64,000 bases of DNA from Chengkuizengella sediminis. GTDB lineage: Bacteria; Bacillota; Bacilli; Paenibacillales; KCTC-33759. Shown in pieces: positions 45,055-52,754 of the stretch. Where the stretch lies: positions 114,932 through 178,931 of the forward strand of contig NZ_SIJC01000009.1 of NCBI RefSeq assembly GCF_010078385.1, written 5' to 3'. The translations under genes were made by a program, and so were the position numbers. The notes under the pieces were generated by a model. It ran no database searches. It worked only from the letters and a program-made list of their open reading frames with translations, and had not been told where the DNA came from. The stretch's first letter is position 1. Every line of letters begins with the position of its first letter.

Positions 45055-46461
45055 TTAAATCCTTTTGAAAATATACCCACCTTGTTTTCTACCTTGAATA
45101 GTTTTAGCAGCTCTGCCTAACTTTTTTCTTAATCGTGTGATCAAAACACTAACACTTCCTTCATCTGCTGCATCATTCCATATCAAAGAAATAATCTGCG
45201 TCTTTGTAATTATTTCACCCTCATTTTTAATAAAAAGGTTTAATAACTCATGTTCCCTATTGGATAGATTTCTATTAGTATTCTCATCTTGAATCCAAAG
45301 TTCGAGCTTATGAAAATATGTGTTATGTCCTAAATAAATTAAATTTTCTGAATCATGATTGAAAGTTTCCTGATGTTGATTTGTATCTTCAATCAAGGTA
45401 TTGATATTTTTAAGTGGAGAGATCAGGTTGAGAGTAAAAGAATCTTTAAGAAATGTACTTGTCTGACCTCTCAACCTGTTAATTGCTTTCGTACTCTGAA
45501 TAATCCTAAAACATTCGCTTTCATTGGAGGTAAGGTCAACTTTGGCATATCCAGCCGCTGCTTCTAAATATAAATCTATACCTTCTTCTACTCTTTCTGT
45601 TAAGATATAATAATCTCCTTTGAGTTTAGAGTATTGGGCTAGTTCAGCTTTTTTAAAGGGTGTAAAGTATGTAATAGATATCAGTTTCTTTTCAAATTGG
45701 AAAAGCTCTTCAATTGCTGATAGGTTTTTCATCTGCAAGTATAGTGCAATTAAATCATTAACAACATGCAACAAGGCATCATCCCCACATTTTGTAAGGT
45801 TATCTTGTAGAAGTGATATAGCCAGATAATGATTACCATTTGCTGAATGAAGCGCCGCCTCAATTAATTTTGGTTTGTCTTTCACTTCTGGGAATGGTAA
45901 TTCCTTATACAGACCCAAATATTTTTTTGTTTGTTCATAATTGCCTAAGTAGTAGTAACTATTATATATAGCAACAAAAGTGTTCGCCCGCATTTTAGTA
46001 TCACAGATGGTTTCATCTAATGCTTTCCTACCCAGTTCTACGCTCTCTTCAAACAAATGCAAGTAGTAAGCGTGAACCCCTAATTTATAATACATTTGAC
46101 CCCGCTCTTCACTCGTAAGGAATTCCTCATAAAACAAAATACCTTTACCCAATGTATATGTCGAACGAAGTTTGGTAAAATCATCCCGCTCAATCAGATA
46201 GGCTTGCAATAAACCTTTAGCGAGATAAGGCATGATTCCGTGTTCTCGTGAGTAGTCAATAATGACTTGATAAAGAGCTAGCCTAATAGAAGGTTCTTCA
46301 ATGGCTGTTATCCTATCATAAATCTTTTCTACCAATTCTAAGTTATCTTCTACAGGAGATTGAAGAGCTTTCATAGCGACTTTTGTAATGATAGGGAGAC
46401 TCTCTTCTTGTAGCATCTCATTAAAAATAGAGAATAAAACGTCGGCTCTATCTTCGATCAT
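45055..46461 (-). CDS. TPR sensor with C-terminal OmpR-type winged helix, paralogue 4
   Basis: 468 residues, same layout as the three copies to its left but separated from them by 809 bp. Start MIEDRADVLFSIFNEMLQ; TPR array with GNYEQTKKYLGLYKELPFPE; winged helix YLGHNTYFHKLELWIQ and LSNREHELLNLFIKNEGEI, ending GGYIFKRI. The sequence downstream of its stop (TGACGTTAAATCC) is the same as downstream of the gene at 39903, a further sign of unit duplication. Conserved GGAGATGATCACACGAT leader. No peptide gene follows in its 3' region. Regulatory role inferred. Confidence 0.8.
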   Translation of the reverse strand: MIEDRADVLFSIFNEMLQEESLPIITKVAMKALQSPVEDNLELVEKIYDRITAIEEPSIRLALYQVIIDYSREHGIMPYLAKGLLQAYLIERDDFTKLRSTYTLGKGILFYEEFLTSEERGQMYYKLGVHAYYLHLFEESVELGRKALDETICDTKMRANTFVAIYNSYYYLGNYEQTKKYLGLYKELPFPEVKDKPKLIEAALHSANGNHYLAISLLQDNLTKCGDDALLHVVNDLIALYLQMKNLSAIEELFQFEKKLISITYFTPFKKAELAQYSKLKGDYYILTERVEEGIDLYLEAAAGYAKVDLTSNESECFRIIQSTKAINRLRGQTSTFLKDSFTLNLISPLKNINTLIEDTNQHQETFNHDSENLIYLGHNTYFHKLELWIQDENTNRNLSNREHELLNLFIKNEGEIITKTQIISLIWNDAADEGSVSVLITRLRKKLGRAAKTIQGRKQGGYIFKRI

Positions 46462-46667
46462 ATCGTGTGATCATCTCCTCATATAATGAATTTTTAGTAT
46501 GGAGTCGGTTATATAAAGAAAAGTAAAATATTATATTTAAATGTTATTTTATAGGTAATTTTATCACTTGATACAGGCTAATTCAATGTACACTTACAAG
46601 CTTAAGAATCCTCCTCCAATCATGAATCTAATTTTAACTCTTAAGTTGACAGATATGTAATATTTAA

Positions 46668-47708
46668 TCAACTTACTTTAGAAGGTTTTGTTCTCATCAT
46701 CATCCATAACCAACCCAAACTAAGGAATCCAAACAGAGGGTATAAAGTGGATAATAAGGTGCTGAATCCAATCTGACTAATAAAATAACCAAGAATTAGT
46801 ATGGATATGATAATGGCTTGATGATGTAGAGAAGTTCTTTGTTTGATTTGTAGTGTTAATCCGTAGATGTTTGCAATAAAAGTGGTGAAGACCTCAGCGT
46901 AGATAACGAGCAAAAATAAAAACTGGATGGCTCTTCCTAAATCAACGATGAGCATTCCCATTGGGATTTGAAATTGAGTAATACCTGGCATCTGAGCCGA
47001 TAAGGCAAAATGTCCTGCAAGCAGCATTAAACCAATGCCTATACCTCCCAAGATACCTCCCCAATACACTACTTTTTTATCTCTTATCTTTGATCCTATA
47101 GGAACTAAAACCGCTTGTGCAAGTGATAAATTAAAGCCAATATATAAAAAGGGTGAGAGCCATACCCTTAACATATTTGGTTCTGTTGTTCGATAGATCC
47201 AGTTCCCTGCATTAGGGGATTGAATCGTTGTAAAAATAATGATCATCGTGAATAATAAAATTAATGGCACAACAATAGAATTTACAATTAAGATGGCGTT
47301 AATTCCTTTCAAAAGTACAAAATAGGCGAGAAGAATGGTAAAAAATAAACCTATTTGATAGGAAATATGGAAATGTTCATGAAATATAGAACCACCTCCA
47401 GCTAACATGACCGAGGTAATAGCAAACAAAATAACTAACATTAAAAAACTAATCCACCTACCTAAACGTTCACCAAATAACAATTTATTGAGATCTTCAT
47501 ATGACTCAGCACCTATATCATGAGCAAATATCATGATTTTTGTACCTAGCCAAACAAACATGATACTTGTGATTAAAATAGTTAGTGTAGCAATGGAACC
47601 AAATTGGGTGAAAAAGGTTAATATTTCTTGTCCTGTCGCAAAGCCTGCACCAACAATAGTTCCCATATAAGTGAAGGCAATCTGAATGATTTTTTTATAT
47701 TGTTCCAT
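46668..47708 (-). CDS. ykvI: YkvI family membrane transporter-like protein
   Basis: 346 residues, about ten membrane segments. The N-terminus QIAFTYMGTIVGAGFATGQE is the signature of the YkvI family, which is distantly related to amino-acid/sodium symporters with a LeuT fold; QEILTFFTQFGS and GGGSIFHEHF follow. Substrate unknown. The gene is convergent with none and stands alone; 206 bp on its 3' side hold no gene. GGCGGGAAC upstream gives only a modest ribosome binding site (GAGGCGGGAACAGTTTAA before the ATG). Confidence 0.88.
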   Translation of the reverse strand: MEQYKKIIQIAFTYMGTIVGAGFATGQEILTFFTQFGSIATLTILITSIMFVWLGTKIMIFAHDIGAESYEDLNKLLFGERLGRWISFLMLVILFAITSVMLAGGGSIFHEHFHISYQIGLFFTILLAYFVLLKGINAILIVNSIVVPLILLFTMIIIFTTIQSPNAGNWIYRTTEPNMLRVWLSPFLYIGFNLSLAQAVLVPIGSKIRDKKVVYWGGILGGIGIGLMLLAGHFALSAQMPGITQFQIPMGMLIVDLGRAIQFLFLLVIYAEVFTTFIANIYGLTLQIKQRTSLHHQAIIISILILGYFISQIGFSTLLSTLYPLFGFLSLGWLWMMMRTKPSKVS

Positions 47709-47872
47709 TTAAACTGTTCCCGCCTCTCGTACAACCTGTATAATAGTAATTGTTCAAAAAGTTCAGTTTTAAGCAATTTTTTGAACAACATTTAATATAA
47801 TTAATCTTATGTGTACAAGTAGTATAATAGAAGCATATGATAGGATATTATGTATCGAAAGGAAGCGAATGA

Positions 47873-48592
47873 ATGCAACCGATTTATATAGTATTAACAA
47901 ATACGGGCACGATGTTTACAAAGGCGATTAAGTCAGTTACAAATGCACCTTATAATCATGCTTCACTTTCTTTGGATATGAATCTAAAAAAAGTATATAG
48001 TTTTGGAAGAAAGCAACCTGACAACCCGTTTTATGGTGGTTTTATCCAAGAGGATTTTATAAAAGGTACCTTCAGTTGGTATCCAGAAACAACTTGTGCC
48101 ATATACAAATTAAGTTTAAATGACAATGACTATAAAAAACTGGTAAGATACATTTCTATGTTCGAAAAAAATAGCGAAAAATATTATTATAATTTAATTG
48201 GATTATTTGGAATTCCATTTAATAAATCGTTAGATGTACCAGGTGCTTATTTCTGTTCTCAATTTGTATCGGAAATATTGAAACGAAGCGGTGTTGATTT
48301 ATTTAAGAAAAAAAGCGCTTTGGTTACCCCAGATGATTTCAGAGATGTGGAGCAATTGGAATTAATTTTTGAAGGGCAAATATACGATTATCCTCACTTA
48401 AAAGGATGGATTAACTACAATCCAAAACGTTATAAAAACTTCCCTTTTCGAAAATATGTGAAACAGCAGCTCAGATCTGAACAAAGAAAATACTATTTTC
48501 GAGATGGTTTTGTCAAACCGAAAAAAATTCTAATGGAACAACAAATGAGAAAAATGAAAAATATCACAGAGATGTTTGACGATTTTAAATAA
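47873..48592 (+). CDS. Permuted papain-fold (YiiX/YycO-like, NlpC/P60 superfamily) protein
   Basis: 239 residues, no signal peptide. The circularly permuted NlpC/P60 arrangement is visible: the catalytic His comes first in NAPYNHASLSLDMNLKKVYS and the Cys later in GAYFCSQFVSEILKRSG. Such proteins hydrolyse amide or thioester bonds; several act on lipids or peptidoglycan fragments. A basic C-terminal tail (KPKKILMEQQMRKMKNI) may bind membrane or nucleic acid. AAAGGAAGCG precedes the ATG. 64 bp before xpt. Confidence 0.82.
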   Translation: MQPIYIVLTNTGTMFTKAIKSVTNAPYNHASLSLDMNLKKVYSFGRKQPDNPFYGGFIQEDFIKGTFSWYPETTCAIYKLSLNDNDYKKLVRYISMFEKNSEKYYYNLIGLFGIPFNKSLDVPGAYFCSQFVSEILKRSGVDLFKKKSALVTPDDFRDVEQLELIFEGQIYDYPHLKGWINYNPKRYKNFPFRKYVKQQLRSEQRKYYFRDGFVKPKKILMEQQMRKMKNITEMFDDFK

Positions 48593-48656
48593 AATGAATG
48601 GAATATGATAAAATGGTGTAAAACATCAGTAGAATTGAATTTATGGAGGGTTCGAT

Positions 48657-49223
48657 ATGGATTATTTAAAACAACGAATCATAAGTGAAGGTCAAATTGT
48701 TTCTAATCAAGTATTAAATCTAGACTCTATTTTAAATCATCAAGTTGATCCTAAATTAATTCAACAATTAGGTGGAGAGTTTGCAGCAAGATTTAAGGAT
48801 CAAGGGATAACAAAAGTATTAACCATCGAATCCTCAGGAATATCCATTGCATATGCAACTGCTTTAGAACTGGAAGTACCCTTAATTTTTGCTCGTAGAA
48901 AAAAAACATTAATGACAGATCATTTTTATTGTGAGCGTGTTCCGTCCTTTACAAAGGGAATAGTGACAGATATCGTAGTTTCAAGTGAATTTGTACAATC
49001 AGAAGATCGAATTTTAATTGTTGATGATATTATTGCCAATGGTGATGCATTGAAGGGACTTATAAACATTATTCATCGATCTGGTGCACATCTTGTAGGC
49101 GCAGGAATAGTTATTGAAAAAGCTTTCCAAAAAGGTGCTAAAGATATTCGAGAAAAGGATATACGAGTGGAATCATTGGTGAAAATTATCTCTTTAGAAA
49201 ATGGGGATATTGGCTTTGAGTAA
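48657..49223 (+). CDS. xpt: Xanthine phosphoribosyltransferase Xpt
   Basis: 188 residues. Salvages xanthine to XMP using PRPP. Family N-terminus MDYLKQRIISEGQIVSNQVL and KVDSFLNHQVDP-like segment (DSILNHQVDPKLI); TIESSGISIAYATALEL; the PRPP-binding loop LIVDDIIANGDALKGLI. It is not preceded by a purine riboswitch: only 64 bp separate it from the previous gene, unlike B. subtilis xpt-pbuX. No purine permease follows. Confidence 0.94.
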   Translation: MDYLKQRIISEGQIVSNQVLNLDSILNHQVDPKLIQQLGGEFAARFKDQGITKVLTIESSGISIAYATALELEVPLIFARRKKTLMTDHFYCERVPSFTKGIVTDIVVSSEFVQSEDRILIVDDIIANGDALKGLINIIHRSGAHLVGAGIVIEKAFQKGAKDIREKDIRVESLVKIISLENGDIGFE

Positions 49224-49329
49224 GTTTGAATAACCTCTCTAAATGAAGAATTTTCATTTTTTTACACCTTTCCTATCTCACTTTTTTCATTTATAATAAT
49301 GGTAAGATAATGAGAGGAGGCAAAACGTT

Positions 49330-49656
49330 ATGGGGAAAGATAATGATTTGTTAGCGTATTTTGTGAAAAAGTTATTAGGGGCTAAAACACATTTTGAGCG
49401 TGCTCTTGACTGTAAACATACTGAGTTTGATGATTTGTATCCCTATATGATTGAACATCCTCAATTTTTCTGGTATAAAAGATACGTTGCTTGGTCAGAA
49501 TTATTGACAATTGTAAGTCTTTGCGAAGACCTATCATTTGACTGGAAAAGCCATTTTACAAAACAACAGGTTCAGTACATTGAAGAACGCGTAATGTCAA
49601 GTAAAGTACTAGATGACTGGTTCGAGAAAAACGATTCTAAGAAGCACGTTGGTTAA
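49330..49656 (+). CDS. Conserved hypothetical protein (108 aa)
   Basis: 108 residues with AGAGGAGG 9 nt before the ATG. Predominantly helical, several aromatic residues (EHPQFFWYKRYVAWSELLTI), no signal or membrane segment. I do not recognise a family. It ends 48 bp before a strong terminator, so it is an independent transcript. Confidence 0.7.
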   Translation: MGKDNDLLAYFVKKLLGAKTHFERALDCKHTEFDDLYPYMIEHPQFFWYKRYVAWSELLTIVSLCEDLSFDWKSHFTKQQVQYIEERVMSSKVLDDWFEKNDSKKHVG

Positions 49657-49703
49657 ACACATTTCAAAAAAGATGAACTCAATAAATAAATATGTTGATA
49701 AAG

Positions 49704-49737
49704 AAGGTCTAAAATGAATCCATTTAGACCTTTTTTT
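49704..49737 (+). terminator. Rho-independent terminator
   Basis: AAGGTCTAAA and TTTAGACCTT form a perfect 10 bp stem with a 9-base loop and T-run. Confidence 0.85.
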
Positions 49738-49781
49738 AAAAAATAAGATATGTTATTTTAGAAATTTAGGAGCGGCGAAGT

Positions 49782-49997
49782 ATGATTAATGATGAAAGAT
49801 TAAATGAATATCGTGTAAGTGGCATTTTAATAAGAGTCATTCGTGACAATGATGAAAAAAATGATGTCAAAGGAAATGTTGTCGCATGGGACTCTGAGGT
49901 TGTGATGATACGTAAACGGAATAGAAAGATGGTTAAACTGTCACGAGAATATATTTATCAGCCTTATGAAAATGAAAGAGTGTCCCTAGAGCCATAA
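49782..49997 (+). CDS. Small conserved hypothetical protein (71 aa)
   Basis: 71 residues; GGAGCGGCG at 5-8 nt before the ATG. Short beta-rich protein with VSGILIRVIRDND, GNVVAWDSEVVMIRKRNRK and VKLSREYIYQPY. The size and strand pattern suggest an SH3-like or Sm-like barrel, and the basic RKRNRK stretch suggests nucleic-acid binding; both are guesses. No known name. Confidence 0.65.
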   Translation: MINDERLNEYRVSGILIRVIRDNDEKNDVKGNVVAWDSEVVMIRKRNRKMVKLSREYIYQPYENERVSLEP

Positions 49998-50002
49998 AAC
50001 AC

Positions 50003-50122
50003 TTAAACAGGATCATGGTCATCTTTTTCCCATTTTCTAGAATATGCTTTATTGGTTACGTAAATTAATAATAATGTCATGATAATCGTCATAATGATAG
50101 CTAAGATCATAGTACCTACCAA
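50003..50122 (-). CDS. Small single-pass membrane protein (39 aa), YtzI-like
   Basis: TTG at 50122 lies 8 nt after a perfect AAAGGAGG. The product is one hydrophobic helix (GTMILAIIMTIIMTLLLIYV) followed by a charged tail TNKAYSRKWEKDDHDPV. Helix plus T-x-x-YSRKW plus acidic end resembles the YtzI group of small membrane proteins. Too short for routine ORF calls. Function unknown. Confidence 0.6.
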   Translation of the reverse strand: MVGTMILAIIMTIIMTLLLIYVTNKAYSRKWEKDDHDPV

Positions 50123-50358
50123 ATGAATAACCTCCTTTAGCAAAAGTGGTATACACTCAATAGTACTAAATGTAAAGATAAAAAAATAGTTTCACATACC
50201 ATTTTGTGTGTCTTTTTTTCGAAATTTATCCCCTAAATATATTCCTTAAAAAAAAATAAAAAAAATTTAACACAAACGACAATTTTCTCCATTTTTCTAC
50301 ATGCGATTTATTATATAATAGATTCAGTCACTTTTTGAGAATAGGAGTAGAATGATAG

Positions 50359-50550
50359 ATGCATGAAAAACAATTAAATAAAAAAATTGAAGAATTACGA
50401 CAACAACTTACTGTTTTAATCAAAAATAAGGGAGATTTTGTAGACGATCATGTCATTGCGGTTAGCCAACAGTTGGATACATTTATCATCCAATTACAAA
50501 CGATAAAGAAATTAAAAAAATCGATTCCAAACAATCATCAATCAGCTTGA
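50359..50550 (+). CDS. Spo0E-like sporulation regulatory (aspartyl-phosphate phosphatase) protein
   Basis: 63 residues, ATG 11 nt after AGGAG. Two helices as in Spo0E: KKIEELRQQLTVLIKNKGDF and the signature VSQQLDTFIIQLQT (SQxLDxxI), which carries the Asp that attacks Spo0A~P. Such proteins dephosphorylate Spo0A and delay sporulation. Short length is normal for the family. No partner gene adjacent. Confidence 0.82.
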   Translation: MHEKQLNKKIEELRQQLTVLIKNKGDFVDDHVIAVSQQLDTFIIQLQTIKKLKKSIPNNHQSA

Positions 50551-50625
50551 ATAAATTATTTTTCTCCATTTTTGGGTACAATAATAATAAATCAAATGGT
50601 AACCAACCTGAAAGGAGAAAATGAA

Positions 50626-50826
50626 ATGGCAAAAAACTCTGGTGAAGATTTATTAAAGGAAATCACTGAGAAAGTGGTAAGATATATGAACACACCAAAG
50701 GAGCTTCGGAACAAAAATCAAGAAGAACAGCACAAAGAAGCTTGGAAAACAAAATGGTTTGGTATGCTTCCTATTGCAATGGACATGCTATTTAAAAGAA
50801 CTGCCCATAAGGATAAAGGGACATAA
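50626..50826 (+). CDS. yqzE: YqzE family protein
   Basis: 66 residues from the ATG at 50626, 8 nt after GAAAGGAG; an 18-codon upstream extension is not used. YqzE-like features: short helical N-terminus, MNTPKELRNKNQEEQHKE and the C-terminal WFGMLPIAMDMLFKR, matching the WFGxLP...LLFKR end of B. subtilis YqzE, which lies beside the comG operon there. Here there is no comG. It overlaps the end of the convergent gene by 35 bp. Confidence 0.75.
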   Translation: MAKNSGEDLLKEITEKVVRYMNTPKELRNKNQEEQHKEAWKTKWFGMLPIAMDMLFKRTAHKDKGT

Positions 50827-51688
50827 AATGTATATATCTTACCCCATTCTGGTCTAAGGCAATGTAAAGTTGTCCTTCATTCCACTGATGATACCCAATA
50901 ACTGCTAAAGGCATTCTTACTGCCTGTTCGAACAGTTTTTCGGTATATGTTACTTCCTCTTCATTAAGTAATGTTTTTTGAAAATCTTCGTAACTATTTA
51001 CAAGTTGTGGATCATTAGAAACCCATTTTAGTTTTTCAAACGGATCAAAGATTTCTTTTTCTAAACTATGTTGTATATAAGATGTTGTACCTGCATATAA
51101 AGTATAGTTTATTTCTCTTGGTGTTTTATTGATAGAATCAGAATCAATAGGATAGATTTCACCTGATTTTGCATCGATATAAAAAGTATAAGGTTCGATA
51201 CTCACTTTCCATACTGCTTCAAGTGCATTTGGATATATACGCTCAACAAACTGTTCAATTTCTAGATCTTTTATTTCTGGAATGTTTAAATCTTTAAGGT
51301 AAGTGACATCAAATGTCGTTTGTAATGTGTTTAAACTAAATAATGGATATTCTCCAGCACCATATTCAACTAATTTATAGTTTCCTTTTGAGTCTGCTCC
51401 AACGACAAGATAACCAATTTCCTGTTTTGTTTTTTTACTTAATAAAATGATCAAACGGTTATGAGTACCCGGTCCTAATGCATAACTTTTCCAAGATGCG
51501 TATTCCCATTCATGGAATCCTTCCTGTAATTTTAAAGTTTTTATCCAGTTGTTGATATTTTGTTCAAAAGTTTCTTGAGGTTTTACATTTGGAGTCGTTG
51601 TTGCGTAACTGACCATTGAGTGATTAATGTTAATCACAAAACATAATAGTAAAACAAGAATCATAAATAATCGAATAGATTTTAACAT
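50792..51688 (-). CDS. Secreted conserved hypothetical protein
   Basis: 298 residues from the ATG at 51688. Signal peptide or N-terminal anchor (IRLFMILVLLLCFVININ). The extracellular part has PepSY-like content: IGYLVVGADSKGNYKLVEYG, VWKVSIEPYTFYIDAKSGEI, and a C-terminal YHQWNEGQLYIALDQNGVRY. The AxWxVxxx...YIDAKSGEI strand resembles PepSY domains, suggesting a regulator of extracellular proteases, but this is tentative. Downstream neighbour on the other strand is yqzE; gene order next to yqhG is conserved in some Bacillales. Confidence 0.7.
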   Translation of the reverse strand: MLKSIRLFMILVLLLCFVININHSMVSYATTTPNVKPQETFEQNINNWIKTLKLQEGFHEWEYASWKSYALGPGTHNRLIILLSKKTKQEIGYLVVGADSKGNYKLVEYGAGEYPLFSLNTLQTTFDVTYLKDLNIPEIKDLEIEQFVERIYPNALEAVWKVSIEPYTFYIDAKSGEIYPIDSDSINKTPREINYTLYAGTTSYIQHSLEKEIFDPFEKLKWVSNDPQLVNSYEDFQKTLLNEEEVTYTEKLFEQAVRMPLAVIGYHQWNEGQLYIALDQNGVRYIHFMSLYPYGQFF

Positions 51689-51833
51689 CGTTTCACCAGC
51701 CATTTATATATTTTAAAATGCTTGTCCATTTATTTTATAAAATTAAAGCAAAAAAGTTTGTAACTCTATGTCTGTTTAATATGCACTTTTTTTATGTTTT
51801 TTTGTAAGAAAACAATAGATCATAAAGAATGAT

Positions 51834-52754
51834 TTATTGATCATCAGACAAAAGAGAAAAAAAACCGCAGTTGATGACGGATACTTGTATTTTAGGTTCG
51901 TATTGCCATCTAACTTCCTGTAAACGATTTTCAAATAAATCCTTTACCTCCTGTTTATCTTCTTCCTCGGCAGCTGCTATTAAATCTGAATAATAAGTTT
52001 GTATTCTTAAAATTTCTTCATTTAGTCTATCGTGTGCTTCTATCGCCCACTTTTGATCAACATGTTTTACTTTTTGGATGATATATTTTTGTAGTTCAGA
52101 AACTGCTCTCTCTAAAGAAATTGTAGGTCTAACATGGGTGTTTGGAGGCATTTTTGCTGTTAAGTTTATTTGCAAGGTGGTGTCATGAAAATTAGTTTTG
52201 ATTTCCCCAGTTGATAAACAAATACCAAGAGAATGAATTTCGGATCGTTTTAGATCACTTGTGAACTCTACTTTGAAATTAACTCCTAACCAAGACATAT
52301 AAGCAGTTGATTCCGAAACGGAGGTTTCATTTGGAACTTCATATAGGTTTACATATTTACCGTTTTGCTGTACAACTTGGAACAATTGCTCTAATTTTAA
52401 ACTCCCAAAAGTCATATCCTGTTGAATGGTTCTTTGTGTTCCAGCAAAAGGTGAGATACCTAAAAATCGCCCAAGAATAGTATCTGAATTCGTGTTATTT
52501 TCTTTTTCTTGAAGTTTATTTTTTGTTTTGGCTTGCTCATACTTTTCCATATCAAAAACAAATGTTAATCTCATTGTTTCTGGAGGAGCTCCTGTTCGTT
52601 CTACAAAATTCCAATAATAATGTCGATTAGTCAGCTCTCTATCTGCTTGAGGAGATAGCTGAGCAACGACATGATCAGATCCCTTTTCAATGATATGACA
52701 TTGTTTGGATTCTAAATACCGCATAACATATTGGTCTATTTGTTCTTTATTCAT
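51834..52754 (-). CDS. yqhG: YqhG family protein
   Basis: 306 residues, cytosolic. N-terminus QIDQYVMRYLESKQCHIIEK and QADRELTNRHYYWNFVERTG match YqhG; the middle has GTQRTIQQDMTFGSLKLEQLF, the C-terminus KIQVSVINCGFFSLL. Function is unknown, but yqhG is nearly always the partner of yqhH; here the ATG overlaps the yqhH stop by 4 nt, so they are translationally coupled. Confidence 0.9.
   Translation of the reverse strand: MNKEQIDQYVMRYLESKQCHIIEKGSDHVVAQLSPQADRELTNRHYYWNFVERTGAPPETMRLTFVFDMEKYEQAKTKNKLQEKENNTNSDTILGRFLGISPFAGTQRTIQQDMTFGSLKLEQLFQVVQQNGKYVNLYEVPNETSVSESTAYMSWLGVNFKVEFTSDLKRSEIHSLGICLSTGEIKTNFHDTTLQINLTAKMPPNTHVRPTISLERAVSELQKYIIQKVKHVDQKWAIEAHDRLNEEILRIQTYYSDLIAAAEEEDKQEVKDLFENRLQEVRWQYEPKIQVSVINCGFFSLLSDDQ

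Noticed and set aside
45355..45829. Two ~70-codon plus-strand frames inside paralogue 4 (also at 40246-40677 in paralogue 1)
   Set aside because: Same position in each paralogue because the host gene is conserved; no ribosome binding sites. Shadows.
46595..46650. Short frame ending FMIGGGFLSL downstream of ykvI, looking like a second pheromone
   Set aside because: No ribosome binding site and no signal-peptide-like start; it lies inside an imperfect inverted repeat that is more simply a terminator.
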